Shown: positions 1 to 7,112, counted from the first letter of the stretch. The stretch: DNA of 10,643 nucleotides from an uncultured Collinsella sp. (GCA_902475475.1 CABRZY010000050.1:1-10643); one strand, 5' to 3'. The notes: generated by a model not told the origin, from the sequence alone. Program-made: numbers and translations.

Positions 1-31
1 ATACAATGACGGCGACCAACGGCCACAAAGC

Positions 32-991
32 GTGCGCCTTGCCGGCCGCACCACGTCAACGCCCAGAAGCACCTCCGACAACGACAACCCACAGCGCCCC
101 CAAGAGCAGCCCGGGGCTTCTTCGCGGCAACAATGCCGTACCGTGCGGCAGTCAGACCGCGTGAGTACGAGCACGCGCCAACGCCAGACCGACACATCGA
201 AGCCACGCCGCTACGATTGCCGTAAGACCGACTACTACGTTAAGCGCTCCTTTTCGCGACCTCAACGCGATCGCGGCAATTCCGCCCCTCACCCCGCGTC
301 GCGCACCACAAGCCACGCGCTTCCGGCCCGCCGCCTACGCCTTGCGCTTTGCTCCATCGCTGCCTGCCTCGTCTTTGTGTTTTTGGGATCCTGTATCTCC
401 CACGGATCAGCCGGTCTTGAGCCCACTGCCGAGGACAAGCTGCTTAAAGCTCCCGTCGCGCCCGGTTACTCCTTTGCGTTCTCGACCCCACGCTCGCAAT
501 GGCAGGCCGACACCATGCCCCACATCTACCAAATTGACCCCGCATGGTCGGAGCTGCCCTATGCCGGTGGCACTATTCGCGAAAACGCCTGCGGTCCGAC
601 CTGCCTCACCATGGTCTATATCTTTAAGACCGGCCATACCGATAAGACGCCGGTCGATATATGTGCACTGGCCGAAGCCGGCAACTACGCCCCCACTGGT
701 GCCACCGAGTGGTCGTTTATGACAGGCGGTGCGTGGCAGCTGGGGCTCAACGGAACACAGCTCTATAACGATCGCGAATCGATTACCCAAGCACTTCGCT
801 CGGGTGCGCCCGTCATCGCCGCAGTGCGCCCCGGTACGTTTACCAACGTAGGCCACTACATCGTGCTCTACGGCATCGACGATGCCAACCAGATTGGCGT
901 CTACGACCCCAACTCGGCCAGCCGCAGCGCCCGTCGCTGGGGCGTCGTAGAGGTCCTCAACGAAGTCGAAGCCATGTGGGCCTACTACTAG
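32..991 (+). CDS. C39-type cysteine peptidase-like protein, membrane anchored; 5' end uncertain
   Basis: The C-terminal half matches the Peptidase_C39_2 (papain-like) pattern: Gln167 in YQIDPAW, the nucleophile Cys187 in ENACGPTC, His275 in GHYIVLYG and an acidic/amide residue in YDPN (Asp292/Asn294). Such domains cleave peptides or act in cell-envelope processes; the substrate here is unknown. A hydrophobic stretch at about residues 102-121, preceded by several Arg, should anchor it so that the catalytic domain lies outside the cell. LGSC at 118-121 resembles a lipobox but sits far from the N terminus. Residues 1-100 are low-complexity, rich in Arg, Ser and Thr, and look disordered. The GTG at 32 has no good Shine-Dalgarno site and the frame is open to the window edge, so the true start may lie upstream. 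The TAG stop lies inside a repeat sequence. It converges with the glucosidase operon. Family call is fairly sure; activity and start are not. Confidence 0.75.
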   Translation: MRLAGRTTSTPRSTSDNDNPQRPQEQPGASSRQQCRTVRQSDRVSTSTRQRQTDTSKPRRYDCRKTDYYVKRSFSRPQRDRGNSAPHPASRTTSHALPARRLRLALCSIAACLVFVFLGSCISHGSAGLEPTAEDKLLKAPVAPGYSFAFSTPRSQWQADTMPHIYQIDPAWSELPYAGGTIRENACGPTCLTMVYIFKTGHTDKTPVDICALAEAGNYAPTGATEWSFMTGGAWQLGLNGTQLYNDRESITQALRSGAPVIAAVRPGTFTNVGHYIVLYGIDDANQIGVYDPNSASRSARRWGVVEVLNEVEAMWAYY

Positions 992-1043
992 TCATTGGGG
1001 ATAATCATTGGGGACAGAAATCATTGGGGACAGACTTAAATGA
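990..1043. repeat. Three tandem starts of the 'tcattggggac' repeat abutting the peptidase stop
   Basis: The motif tcattgggga begins at 992, 1005 and 1021. The first copy is cut after the a, the second continues as cagaaa, and the third continues as cagacttaaatga as in the full copies at 1326 and 7143 (cattggggac form). The last two bases of the peptidase TAG (990-991) form the first two bases of the 13-bp arm agtcattggggac, so the repeat begins within the stop codon. Confidence 0.75.
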
Positions 1044-1072
1044 GTAGCCCCAGGCTGCCAGGAACTGCCGAC

Positions 1073-1122
1073 ACGGAAAGCGCATCCCATTTTGGAGCTC
1101 AATAGCGGGATGCACTTTCCGT
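1073..1122. repeat. Inverted repeat opening the 62-bp repeat block
   Basis: Sixteen-base arms at 1073-1088 and 1107-1122 (core ggaaagcgcatccc against gggatgcactttcc) pair with one mismatch around an 18-base loop. The left arm is the exact reverse complement of the third tandem copy at 1231-1244. The block is therefore bounded by an inverted copy of its own repeat, as in REP/BIME-like elements. No function can be read from it. Confidence 0.7.
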
Positions 1123-1244
1123 TAGCGGCCCGTTTGGGAAACTACGTTCCACTTTCCGGCAACATTCCGGGATGCATTTTCCGGTTGAGGCCCTCAAGGG
1201 AAACTATGTCCCATGTTGGACGCTCATTCTGGGATGCGCTTTCC
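1107..1244. repeat. Tandem repeat, exact 62-bp period
   Basis: The heptamer gggatgc starts at 1107, 1169 and 1231, two exact steps of 62 bases. Each is followed by a close match to (a/g)(c/t)tttccg. The first two units also share gggaaacta(c/t)gt(t/c)cc in the middle. The third unit is truncated soon after the core. A diverged core, gggatgcgccttcc, recurs at 7114-7127. There is no reading frame that spans the block convincingly. It is best described as a non-coding intergenic repeat. Confidence 0.7.
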
Positions 1245-1265
1245 GCAGTTGATTGATGCGGGCTT

Positions 1266-1319
1266 TAAGGACTGTTCCAAGCTGCCAGCAGAAAAGGAAC
1301 GTCCCCAAGTGCCGGGTTT
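1266..1319. repeat. Module C, copy 1 (54 bp, dispersed repeat)
   Basis: It runs from taaggactgt to gtgccgggttt and matches 7223-7276 at 50 of 54 positions. Internally it is an imperfect direct repeat: ggactgttccaagctgcc is echoed by ggaacgtccccaagtgccg. Four bases separate it from the palindromic module at 1324. At the second locus the two modules occur in the opposite order. Confidence 0.8.
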
Positions 1320-1323
1320 CCGC

Positions 1324-1377
1324 AGTCATTGGGGACAGACTTAAATGACTAGTCTTTTAAGAACGTCCCCAATGACT
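1324..1377. repeat. Module P, copy 1: 54-bp near-palindrome (REP-like)
   Basis: Perfect 13-base arms, agtcattggggac at 1324-1336 and gtccccaatgact at 1365-1377, enclose a 28-base centre. The centre is itself partly self-complementary: ttaaa pairs with tttaa and gactagtc is a palindrome. In all, 23 of 27 potential pairs match. A related element with the same 28-base spacing lies at 7167-7220. Size, palindromy and dispersed intergenic copies resemble REP elements mobilised by Y1 (RAYT) transposases. That link is inference, since no transposase is in the window. Confidence 0.75.
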
Positions 1378-1418
1378 ACCCACAGAATGAGGGTCTCATC
1401 GGGGACTAGGTAAATAGC

Positions 1419-1452
1419 AAAAGCCCCCGCGGCCGAAACGGGCCGCGGGGGC
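1419..1452 (-). terminator. Intrinsic terminator of the beta-glucoside operon
   Basis: A perfect 12-bp GC-rich stem (1423-1434 with 1441-1452) closes a six-base loop (gaaacg). Read on the minus strand it is followed by TTTT (1422-1419). It begins 16 bases past the stop codon of the 6-phospho-beta-glucosidase, the last gene of the operon. There is no T-run on the plus side, so it should act on minus-strand transcripts only. Confidence 0.9.
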
Positions 1453-1468
1453 AGCAGGCTTGCAAGGG

Positions 1469-2935
1469 TTAACTCAAGTCCTCGCCATTTGATGCAATGA
1501 CCTTTTGATACCAGCAGAAGCTGTCCTTTCGGTAGCGATCGAACGTGCCTTTGCCCGTATCATCGGCATCGACATAAACAAAGCCATAGCGCTTCTTCAT
1601 CTGCCCCGTCGAGGCCGACACCAAATCGATACAGCCCCACGGCGTGTATCCCATCAGGTCAACACCGTCCTCGACAATTGCATCGCGCAGCGCAAGAATA
1701 TGCCTTCGCAGGTAATCAATATGATACGCATCGTGGACTTTGCCGTCTTCCAGCGCATCGAGTCCGCCCACACCGTTCTCGGCGATAAAGAGCGGAAGAT
1801 GGTAACGATCGTGGTAGCCGGCAAGCGTCACGCGCAAACCCAGCGCATCGATCTGCCACTTCCAGGCAGTCTCTTTATCCTTGAGGTACGGATTGCGCAA
1901 CGTCGGGAACACGTTGCCCTCCGCCTTCTCGGCGATCACCTGATCATCGGCGCACACCAAGCGCGAGCAATAGTACGAGAACGAGATGAAGTCGACCGTA
2001 TGCTCTGCCAGATACTCCGTATCGCCCGGCTCAAAGGGCACGTGAACACCCTCTTTCTCGAGTGCACGCAGCTTCCAAGCAGGATAGGCGCCCGCAGCCA
2101 TCACGTCTGTGTAGAAGTAGCGGCCGCGGTCCTCCTCATACGCAAGCCATACGTCCTCGGGCGCACAACGGTACGGATAGGTCGCACCGGCAGCGACCAT
2201 GCAACCCACCTTGTTTGCGGGATCGATCTTGTGCAGAATCTCGACAGCGCGAGCGCTCGCCATAAACATATGGTGCGAGAACGCCGCGGTCACGGCTGCA
2301 CGGTCACGCTCATCCTCGAGCGTGACACCCGCGTTGAGATAGGACAGCGCCACGCTGTTGATCTCGTTGAACGTAAGCCAATAACGCACGAGGCCCTGGT
2401 ACGCGCGTCCGACGGTCTCGACGTAGTGCGCATACCGCTCGATCATCTCTCGGCTTTGCCAGCCACCATAGCGCTCGACCAGAGCCAACGGATAGTCGTA
2501 GTGCGACAGCGTCACAAGCGGCTCGATTCCATGCTCGCGCAGCGCCTCGAATACCTGACGGTAAAACTCCAAGCCCTCGCCGTTGGGCTCGGTCTCCATC
2601 CCTGTGGGAAAAATACGGCTCCAGCAAATTGAAAGACGCAGGCACTTAAAGCCCATCTCGGCAAAGAGCTCGACATCCTCGTGCCAATGATGGAAGAAGT
2701 CGTTGCCCCAGCGGCATGGATACAGCCTGTCCGGATCATCCACGGGCTTTTGCCTGCCAAACATTACATCCCAGCGGTCGGAACCCTGTGGGATCAGGTC
2801 GGAGTGCGACATGCCGCGGCCGCCCTCGTTCCAGCCCCCTTCGGCCTGGTTGGCGGCGAGGGCACCACCCCACAAAAAGCCCTCGGGCATACCGGCGGCA
2901 GACGTTCTGTCAAAGTAACTCATGCTACTCAGCAT
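1469..2935 (-). CDS. 6-phospho-beta-glucosidase, glycoside hydrolase family 1
   Basis: A full-length GH1 enzyme (488 residues from this start; about 480 is usual). It would hydrolyse phosphorylated beta-glucosides such as cellobiose-6-phosphate in the cytoplasm, giving glucose-6-phosphate and an aglycone or sugar. FLWGGALAANQAEG near residue 20 is the GH1 N-terminal signature. TFNEIN carries the acid/base Glu191 and IAENG the nucleophile Glu386. Ser442, Lys448 and Tyr450 in SASTGQMKKRY have the spacing of the phosphate-binding triad that separates 6-phospho-glycosidases from plain beta-glucosidases. It is the last gene of the PTS operon. From ATG 2935 it overlaps the IIC stop by 11 bases. An alternative ATG at 2923 (484 residues) follows that stop by one base. 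Neither has a strong Shine-Dalgarno site, so translational coupling is likely. The function is well supported; whether it prefers glucosides or galactosides is not certain. Confidence 0.93.
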   Translation of the reverse strand: MLSSMSYFDRTSAAGMPEGFLWGGALAANQAEGGWNEGGRGMSHSDLIPQGSDRWDVMFGRQKPVDDPDRLYPCRWGNDFFHHWHEDVELFAEMGFKCLRLSICWSRIFPTGMETEPNGEGLEFYRQVFEALREHGIEPLVTLSHYDYPLALVERYGGWQSREMIERYAHYVETVGRAYQGLVRYWLTFNEINSVALSYLNAGVTLEDERDRAAVTAAFSHHMFMASARAVEILHKIDPANKVGCMVAAGATYPYRCAPEDVWLAYEEDRGRYFYTDVMAAGAYPAWKLRALEKEGVHVPFEPGDTEYLAEHTVDFISFSYYCSRLVCADDQVIAEKAEGNVFPTLRNPYLKDKETAWKWQIDALGLRVTLAGYHDRYHLPLFIAENGVGGLDALEDGKVHDAYHIDYLRRHILALRDAIVEDGVDLMGYTPWGCIDLVSASTGQMKKRYGFVYVDADDTGKGTFDRYRKDSFCWYQKVIASNGEDLS

Positions 2936-4274
2936 CCTCGGCAGAAGCTGCCGCGGCGTTCTCCTGCTCCTGAGCCAGGAGCTGGTTATCGTACACCTTA
3001 AAGAACGGGTACCAGACCACAGCCATGACCACGATCAAAACGATCGTAAACACCCAGATGCGCGGGTCGAGGCACTGGACAAAGCCCTGAACGAAGATGG
3101 GGAACGTGCCGCTCACCAAGATGTAGAAGTTAGAGACAAGACCCAGTGAGACCGCACCCCAATACAGCAGGGCCGAGATCATGCCGCCTAGCACAAACGG
3201 AATCATGAGGATCGGGTTGAAGATGATGGGCGCGCCGAAGATCGCGGGCTCGGAGATACGGAAGAAGCTCGGCACGATCGATGCCCTGCCAAATGCCTTG
3301 AGCTGCTGCGACTTTGCCCTAAACGCGCAGAGCGCCACAAAAGAGAACGTATTACCCGTGCCGCCGATGAGGTTGATGGCCAACGACATGAGCGCCGGGT
3401 GGAACTCAAGCGGCTGCCCGGCAGCATAGAGCGAGGCGTTGGCGGCAAAGGCGGCAAGCGTGACCGGGGCGGTGATGGGCATTACGATCATGTTGCCGTG
3501 GACGCCAAAGCACCAAAACAGCAGCGTCATGAAGCAGATAAGCAGTGCGCCGGGCACAGAGTCAACTGCGACGGAAAGCGGGGCAGCGAGCAGCTTCTCG
3601 ATAACCGAGGGGATGGACAGCGCGGGATCGATCATCTGGATCAGCAGGTTGCCGCCAAAGAAGATGAGGATGTTGGCGAGCATAGGTACGATGGCGCCAA
3701 AGGTTTCGGACAAAAACGGCGGCACGCCATCGGGCATCTTGATGGTGATGCCCTTGGTCTGGCAGAAGCGCGTGACCTCGACGGAGACCAAGGCAACGAT
3801 GATGGCGGTAAACAGGCCCTGCGCACCCAGATAGGTGCAGGGGACCGCCTGGAGCACGGACTCGTCAGCAAGCTGGTAGTAGGACGACGGCGCCGCGGCG
3901 ATCAGGAACATCACCAGCGAGGTCATACCGGCGTTAAGCTTGGGCATCTTGTAGGTGCCCGCCAGGTTATAGGCGATTGCGAACGTCACGATCACCGACA
4001 GTATGCCCATCGTCATGTTGAAGGGAATGAGCAGCGTGAGCTTATTGGCCGTGGCAAAATCGAGCCAAGGGCCAAAGACGGACCAGAACCCGCCCTGCGC
4101 CACCAGGTCGGCCGTGACCGGCGGGTTGGCGAGGATCATAAAGACGGCAGATACCAAGATGAAGCTGATCGCGCTCATAAAGCCCTTTTGCATGGAGGCA
4201 AAGTGGCGCTCGGTGCCGCAGAAATTGGCGATAGGGGTCAGTTTTTCCTGAAGCAGGGTCATGAACTTCTCCAT
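2925..4274 (-). CDS. celB: PTS lactose/cellobiose-family transporter subunit IIC
   Basis: This is the membrane channel that moves a beta-linked disaccharide or beta-glucoside inward while IIB phosphorylates it. The 449 residues match the usual length of stand-alone CelB-type IIC proteins. Hydrophobic segments occur at roughly 34-51, 80-104, 115-132, 152-170, 192-213, 240-258, 297-316, 354-380 and 408-426. Family hallmarks are KMPDGVPP (179-186), FGVHGN (256-261), GGTGNTFSF (304-312) and RISEPAIFGAPI (339-350). The C-terminal tail is Ala/Glu-rich. A strong AGGAGG lies five bases before the ATG and overlaps the TAG stop of IIB, so the two genes are tightly coupled. It overlaps or abuts the glucosidase gene downstream. 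The exact sugar cannot be told from sequence; cellobiose is the best guess from the GH1 partner. Confidence 0.93.
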   Translation of the reverse strand: MEKFMTLLQEKLTPIANFCGTERHFASMQKGFMSAISFILVSAVFMILANPPVTADLVAQGGFWSVFGPWLDFATANKLTLLIPFNMTMGILSVIVTFAIAYNLAGTYKMPKLNAGMTSLVMFLIAAAPSSYYQLADESVLQAVPCTYLGAQGLFTAIIVALVSVEVTRFCQTKGITIKMPDGVPPFLSETFGAIVPMLANILIFFGGNLLIQMIDPALSIPSVIEKLLAAPLSVAVDSVPGALLICFMTLLFWCFGVHGNMIVMPITAPVTLAAFAANASLYAAGQPLEFHPALMSLAINLIGGTGNTFSFVALCAFRAKSQQLKAFGRASIVPSFFRISEPAIFGAPIIFNPILMIPFVLGGMISALLYWGAVSLGLVSNFYILVSGTFPIFVQGFVQCLDPRIWVFTIVLIVVMAVVWYPFFKVYDNQLLAQEQENAAAASAEDAE

Positions 4275-4283
4275 GGTTGCCTC

Positions 4284-4577
4284 CTAACCCAACAGCGACT
4301 GGGCGAGTGCCAGCACGTTGGCGGCGTTGCCCATGCCGTAGTCCTGTGCGGGGATGACCGCGGTCGGCTTACCGCTCCCCTGCTTGACGGTGTTGAGCTG
4401 GTAGGACACCTGCGGCCCCAAGAGCAGCACGTCATAATTGGCGCACGTCTCCTGATACTCGCCGATACCCACCGCATCGATATCGAGCTCGATGCCGTTT
4501 TGCTCCGCATATTTCTCGAGTTTCTTCATCAGAATGCTTGTAGACAGACCAGCTGCGCAAACAAGAAGGATCTTCAT
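4284..4577 (-). CDS. celA: PTS lactose/cellobiose-family subunit IIB
   Basis: A small cytoplasmic phosphocarrier that takes phosphate from IIA on a cysteine and passes it to the sugar at IIC. The N-terminal MKILLVCAAGLSTS has the IIB Cys (Cys7) in the CxxGxSTS loop typical of the lactose/cellobiose family. The length, 97 residues, is normal. I chose ATG 4577 rather than the in-frame ATG 4595 for two reasons. AGGGAG lies six bases upstream of 4577 while 4595 has no Shine-Dalgarno site, and homologues begin right at MKILLVC. It lies between IIA (46 bases upstream with this start) and IIC (nine bases downstream). Confidence in the function is high. Confidence 0.92.
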   Translation of the reverse strand: MKILLVCAAGLSTSILMKKLEKYAEQNGIELDIDAVGIGEYQETCANYDVLLLGPQVSYQLNTVKQGSGKPTAVIPAQDYGMGNAANVLALAQSLLG

Positions 4578-4623
4578 AAGGGACTCCCTTCGCATTGATT
4601 GGTTGGATAGTCACCGCACGCCG

Positions 4624-4950
4624 CTAGGCGTTCTTGGTTGCAGTGCGCTCATACAGGCAGATCAGCTCCTGCACGAGCTCCTGAGCAAGCATGGAGCACA
4701 TGAGGTGGTCCTGAGCATGGACCAGCAACACATCCACCGACAGATGCTCGCCCGCTGCCTCAGTCGAAAGCAGCTGCGTTTGGATGTGGTGAGCCTTGAT
4801 TCCCGCATCCTTTGACTGCTTCATGAGTTTGGCGGCGGCGTCAAAATCCCCCGCCTTTGCCTTTTCAAGGGCTTCGAAGGCAAGGCTGCGTGCCTCTCCC
4901 GCTGCAGCGACCAGCTGAAACGAAACCATCTCGGTTCCCTGATCGTCCAT
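4624..4950 (-). CDS. celC: PTS lactose/cellobiose-family subunit IIA
   Basis: A helical, probably trimeric phosphocarrier that accepts phosphate from HPr and hands it to IIB. The 108 residues contain LLVHAQDHLM, the family signature. His78 is the expected phosphorylation site, and the position equals that in well-known lactose IIA proteins. Asp81 and His82 complete the conserved patch. The start at 4950 is supported by GAGGAG six bases upstream on the minus strand. It is the first structural gene after the regulator, from which it is separated by 119 bases. It is followed by IIB, IIC and the glucosidase on the same strand. Confidence 0.93.
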   Translation of the reverse strand: MDDQGTEMVSFQLVAAAGEARSLAFEALEKAKAGDFDAAAKLMKQSKDAGIKAHHIQTQLLSTEAAGEHLSVDVLLVHAQDHLMCSMLAQELVQELICLYERTATKNA

Positions 4951-5069
4951 AACGGTCTCCTCTCCCGTGATGTTTGGTTTGTACTTGAATATTCGAAACG
5001 CCTATCTCCCGCCCGCAATCCTCGAGGTTTATTGCAGGTAGACTGACAGGGTCATCGACAAAAGAAGTC
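4951..5069 (-). promoter_or_regulatory. Leader between regulator and PTS genes; candidate promoter/operator
   Basis: This 119-base gap is long enough for a separate promoter for the IIA-IIB-IIC-glucosidase genes. A weak candidate on the minus strand is TTGCGG (5018-5013), an 18-base spacer and GAATAT (4994-4989). A gaatattc palindrome at 4987-4994 and a cctcgagg palindrome at 5020-5027 could contribute to a regulator site. I see no hairpin followed by a T-run, so a terminator/antiterminator switch is not supported. GGGAGAGGAG ahead of the IIA ATG is a good ribosome-binding site. Confidence 0.3.
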
Positions 5070-6965
5070 TTAAGCCGTATGCGCTTGCACAAGCGCCATC
5101 AGCTCATGCCAGGACCGGCGCTCGCGTAGGCGCTCGACCCCCTGGCGGTCCATAAAGATCTCGGCGAGCAGTGAGCTCAAGATCCGCGCCTCATCGCCGC
5201 CCGACCGGGCAAACGACACCATAAAGACGATATCGACCTCATGGCCGTATTCGTCCCAAAGAATGGGATGTTCGAGCAGGCCCACGGTAACAAAGGCCTC
5301 GGCGCTCAAGGGATGCATCCCATGGGGCATGGCTACCCCATTGCCAAACGAGGTGGCGCTCGCGCTCTCGCGCTCGGCGACCTCTTGGGCAAACTGGGCA
5401 TCGACACGGCCGCTCTCGACGGCGCGCTCGGAGAGATATCGGAGAACGGCCTGCTTCGACGACGCCTCAACGCGGTTGAAGAACAGGGCACGGCTAAAGA
5501 AAGAGCTCACGGAGTCCGATTGCGCAGTGTCGTCGCTCAGCACCTTGCGGATAGCGTTGACATCGCTCGTCTCCAAGAAGAAATCGGCCTCGCGGACGGG
5601 CACGGGCAACTTGACGTTGAGCGGCACCGTTGTGAACACGTAGTCGATATGCGAAAAATCGAACGTTCCCACGCGGGCGACATCGCATGTCTCAATCGAA
5701 TCGATATACATGCCAAACTGCTTGCGGTACTGGTGCTCGAGCATACGGGCGCTTCCCGCTCCCGAGGCGCACACGATCAGGATGCGTTTGCGACGCGGCT
5801 GGTCGGCTTGCTGCTCGAGGGCCAGGGCAAATGCCATGGCGATGTAGCCGAGCTCTTCATCAGAGGGCTGGCTGCCAAAATGACGCTCGAGTACCTGCGA
5901 GGTGCCAGCTGCCATCGAATAGGCCAACGGAAACCTCGTCTTGATATCGGACAGCATGGGGTTATCCATATGCATGTGATATTCAAGGCGATAGCCCAGA
6001 GGGCCGATATGCCGAGCAAGGTTCATGCGAAGTTCAAGATCGCCGCTAAAGTCAAACCTAAACTCATCGTTGACCGCACGTACCATCTCGGAAGCAATCT
6101 CCCACATCTCGTCCGAGATAACGGCAGAGCCCTTCTCGGGCACGCCCGTGCCCCTGCCGAGCAAATGGATTGCGATAAAGGCAACCTCTTCTCGGGGCAT
6201 GCTCACGCCCAGGGCATCCTTGATGTTTGCGGCAATCTGGAAAGCCGCGGCGTATTCGCGCGTTCCCTCCAGTTTTTGAACGTCCGATTCTGCAGCTGGG
6301 ACATAGCAGCCCTGCTCGATGCGGCCAAGAGCAATGTAAAGATGCATGATGAGATTGCGGGATGCCAGCGAGCTCACCGTGACGGGCGAGGCCGTCAGAG
6401 CATCGTCCACACATGCGGCGATGGCCCGCAGGCGCTCGGCGAGCTTTGCATCGTCGGTGTCGGGCAACACGGGCCTCACCAGCGAGGCCAGGCACAGGCG
6501 CCGCTGCGACTCCCCGCCCGCAACGCGGATTCCGTAGCGTGGGCGCTTTTCGAGCGTTAAGTCAAATTGGGCGAGTTTCTGCTCTACCAGACGCATGTCA
6601 TTGGACAGAGTTCGCGCCGAAACGTAGAGTAAATCCGCATACTCCTCAATCGTCACCCACTGGGACCGCATGAGGAGGTCGTTAAGAAGGAAGGACACAC
6701 GGCCGTCGCGCGTATCAGGAATGCCCGGATGGGCCAGAGCCGCACCGTCTAGCAAGCGAGCAAGCTCATCTGCACGTGCAACATCGATACGATACTGCCC
6801 CTTGCTGCCAACGATGCGTGCAACCCCTGCAAGGTTGTCGTTTGCGCGATGGATATAGTTTCTCACGGCGCGCTCGCTTACCTCGAGACGCTTGGCAAGT
6901 ACCGCGACAGCGACAGGCTGAGCGTCCTCGATCATATTTACAAGCTGCTTGACGCGAGCATCCAT
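5070..6965 (-). CDS. LicR/PRD-family transcriptional regulator with EIIB-like and EIIA domains
   Basis: A 631-residue PTS-controlled activator of the LicR/MtlR type, predicted to switch on the adjoining beta-glucoside operon. Domain order: an N-terminal HTH (about 20-42), a second Mga-like HTH (about 103-130), PRD1 (about 170-280; His208 and His267), PRD2 (about 285-390; His319), a IIB-like domain starting RILIVCASGAGSA with Cys399, and a C-terminal type-2 IIA domain with His548 in GVAMPHG. These residues are the expected phosphorylation points through which HPr and the transporter adjust activity. In PRD2 the position normally holding the second His (in YIAxHF) is Ala378. It has DNA-binding domains, not an RNA-binding CAT domain, so it should act at a promoter and not as an antiterminator. 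AAGGAGG five bases before the ATG supports the start. It lies upstream of and co-directional with the PTS genes, as licR does in Bacillus. Confidence 0.9.
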   Translation of the reverse strand: MDARVKQLVNMIEDAQPVAVAVLAKRLEVSERAVRNYIHRANDNLAGVARIVGSKGQYRIDVARADELARLLDGAALAHPGIPDTRDGRVSFLLNDLLMRSQWVTIEEYADLLYVSARTLSNDMRLVEQKLAQFDLTLEKRPRYGIRVAGGESQRRLCLASLVRPVLPDTDDAKLAERLRAIAACVDDALTASPVTVSSLASRNLIMHLYIALGRIEQGCYVPAAESDVQKLEGTREYAAAFQIAANIKDALGVSMPREEVAFIAIHLLGRGTGVPEKGSAVISDEMWEIASEMVRAVNDEFRFDFSGDLELRMNLARHIGPLGYRLEYHMHMDNPMLSDIKTRFPLAYSMAAGTSQVLERHFGSQPSDEELGYIAMAFALALEQQADQPRRKRILIVCASGAGSARMLEHQYRKQFGMYIDSIETCDVARVGTFDFSHIDYVFTTVPLNVKLPVPVREADFFLETSDVNAIRKVLSDDTAQSDSVSSFFSRALFFNRVEASSKQAVLRYLSERAVESGRVDAQFAQEVAERESASATSFGNGVAMPHGMHPLSAEAFVTVGLLEHPILWDEYGHEVDIVFMVSFARSGGDEARILSSLLAEIFMDRQGVERLRERRSWHELMALVQAHTA

Positions 6966-7027
6966 GTCCTCCTCCTTTCCCTGCGTCTAGTCTAACGCGG
7001 TAAAGAATGACACTCCACGTCGCGCTC

Positions 7028-7045
7028 GTTCCGCCAACTCGGAAC
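7028..7045. promoter_or_regulatory. Inverted repeat upstream of the regulator gene
   Basis: Perfect six-base arms, gttccg and cggaac, flank a six-base centre. The element lies 63 to 80 bases before the regulator ATG. This is a plausible place for an operator, perhaps autoregulatory, but six-base arms can arise by chance. I see no convincing promoter hexamers beside it. Confidence 0.2.
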
Positions 7046-7112
7046 AGGTTGCGGGGAGTCCAGCTGAGCTATGGAGAGCCTGGGGAGAGGGCCCGAAGGC
7101 AATGCGTCGGTG

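Noticed and set aside
1505..2632. Long plus-strand open frame opposite the 6-phospho-beta-glucosidase
   Set aside because: It is the mirror of a gene with clear catalytic motifs. It lacks a start signal and recognisable domains, and such frames arise from GC-biased codons.
3399..4598. Plus-strand open frame of 399 codons opposite IIC and IIB
   Set aside because: It lies antisense to two well-identified PTS genes; its product is rich in Gly, His, Asp and Gln with no family features.
4951..5069. Antiterminator/RAT-type switch between the regulator and the PTS genes
   Set aside because: No hairpin followed by a T-run is present, and the regulator has DNA-binding HTH domains, not a CAT RNA-binding domain.
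5241..6560. Plus-strand open frame of 439 codons opposite the LicR-type regulator
   Set aside because: It is a shadow of the regulator, whose domains and active residues are intact.
7045..7080. tRNA-like box A (tagctcagctgg on the minus strand)
   Set aside because: There is no matching acceptor stem, anticodon arm or GTTCGAATC-type T arm, so this is a chance match.
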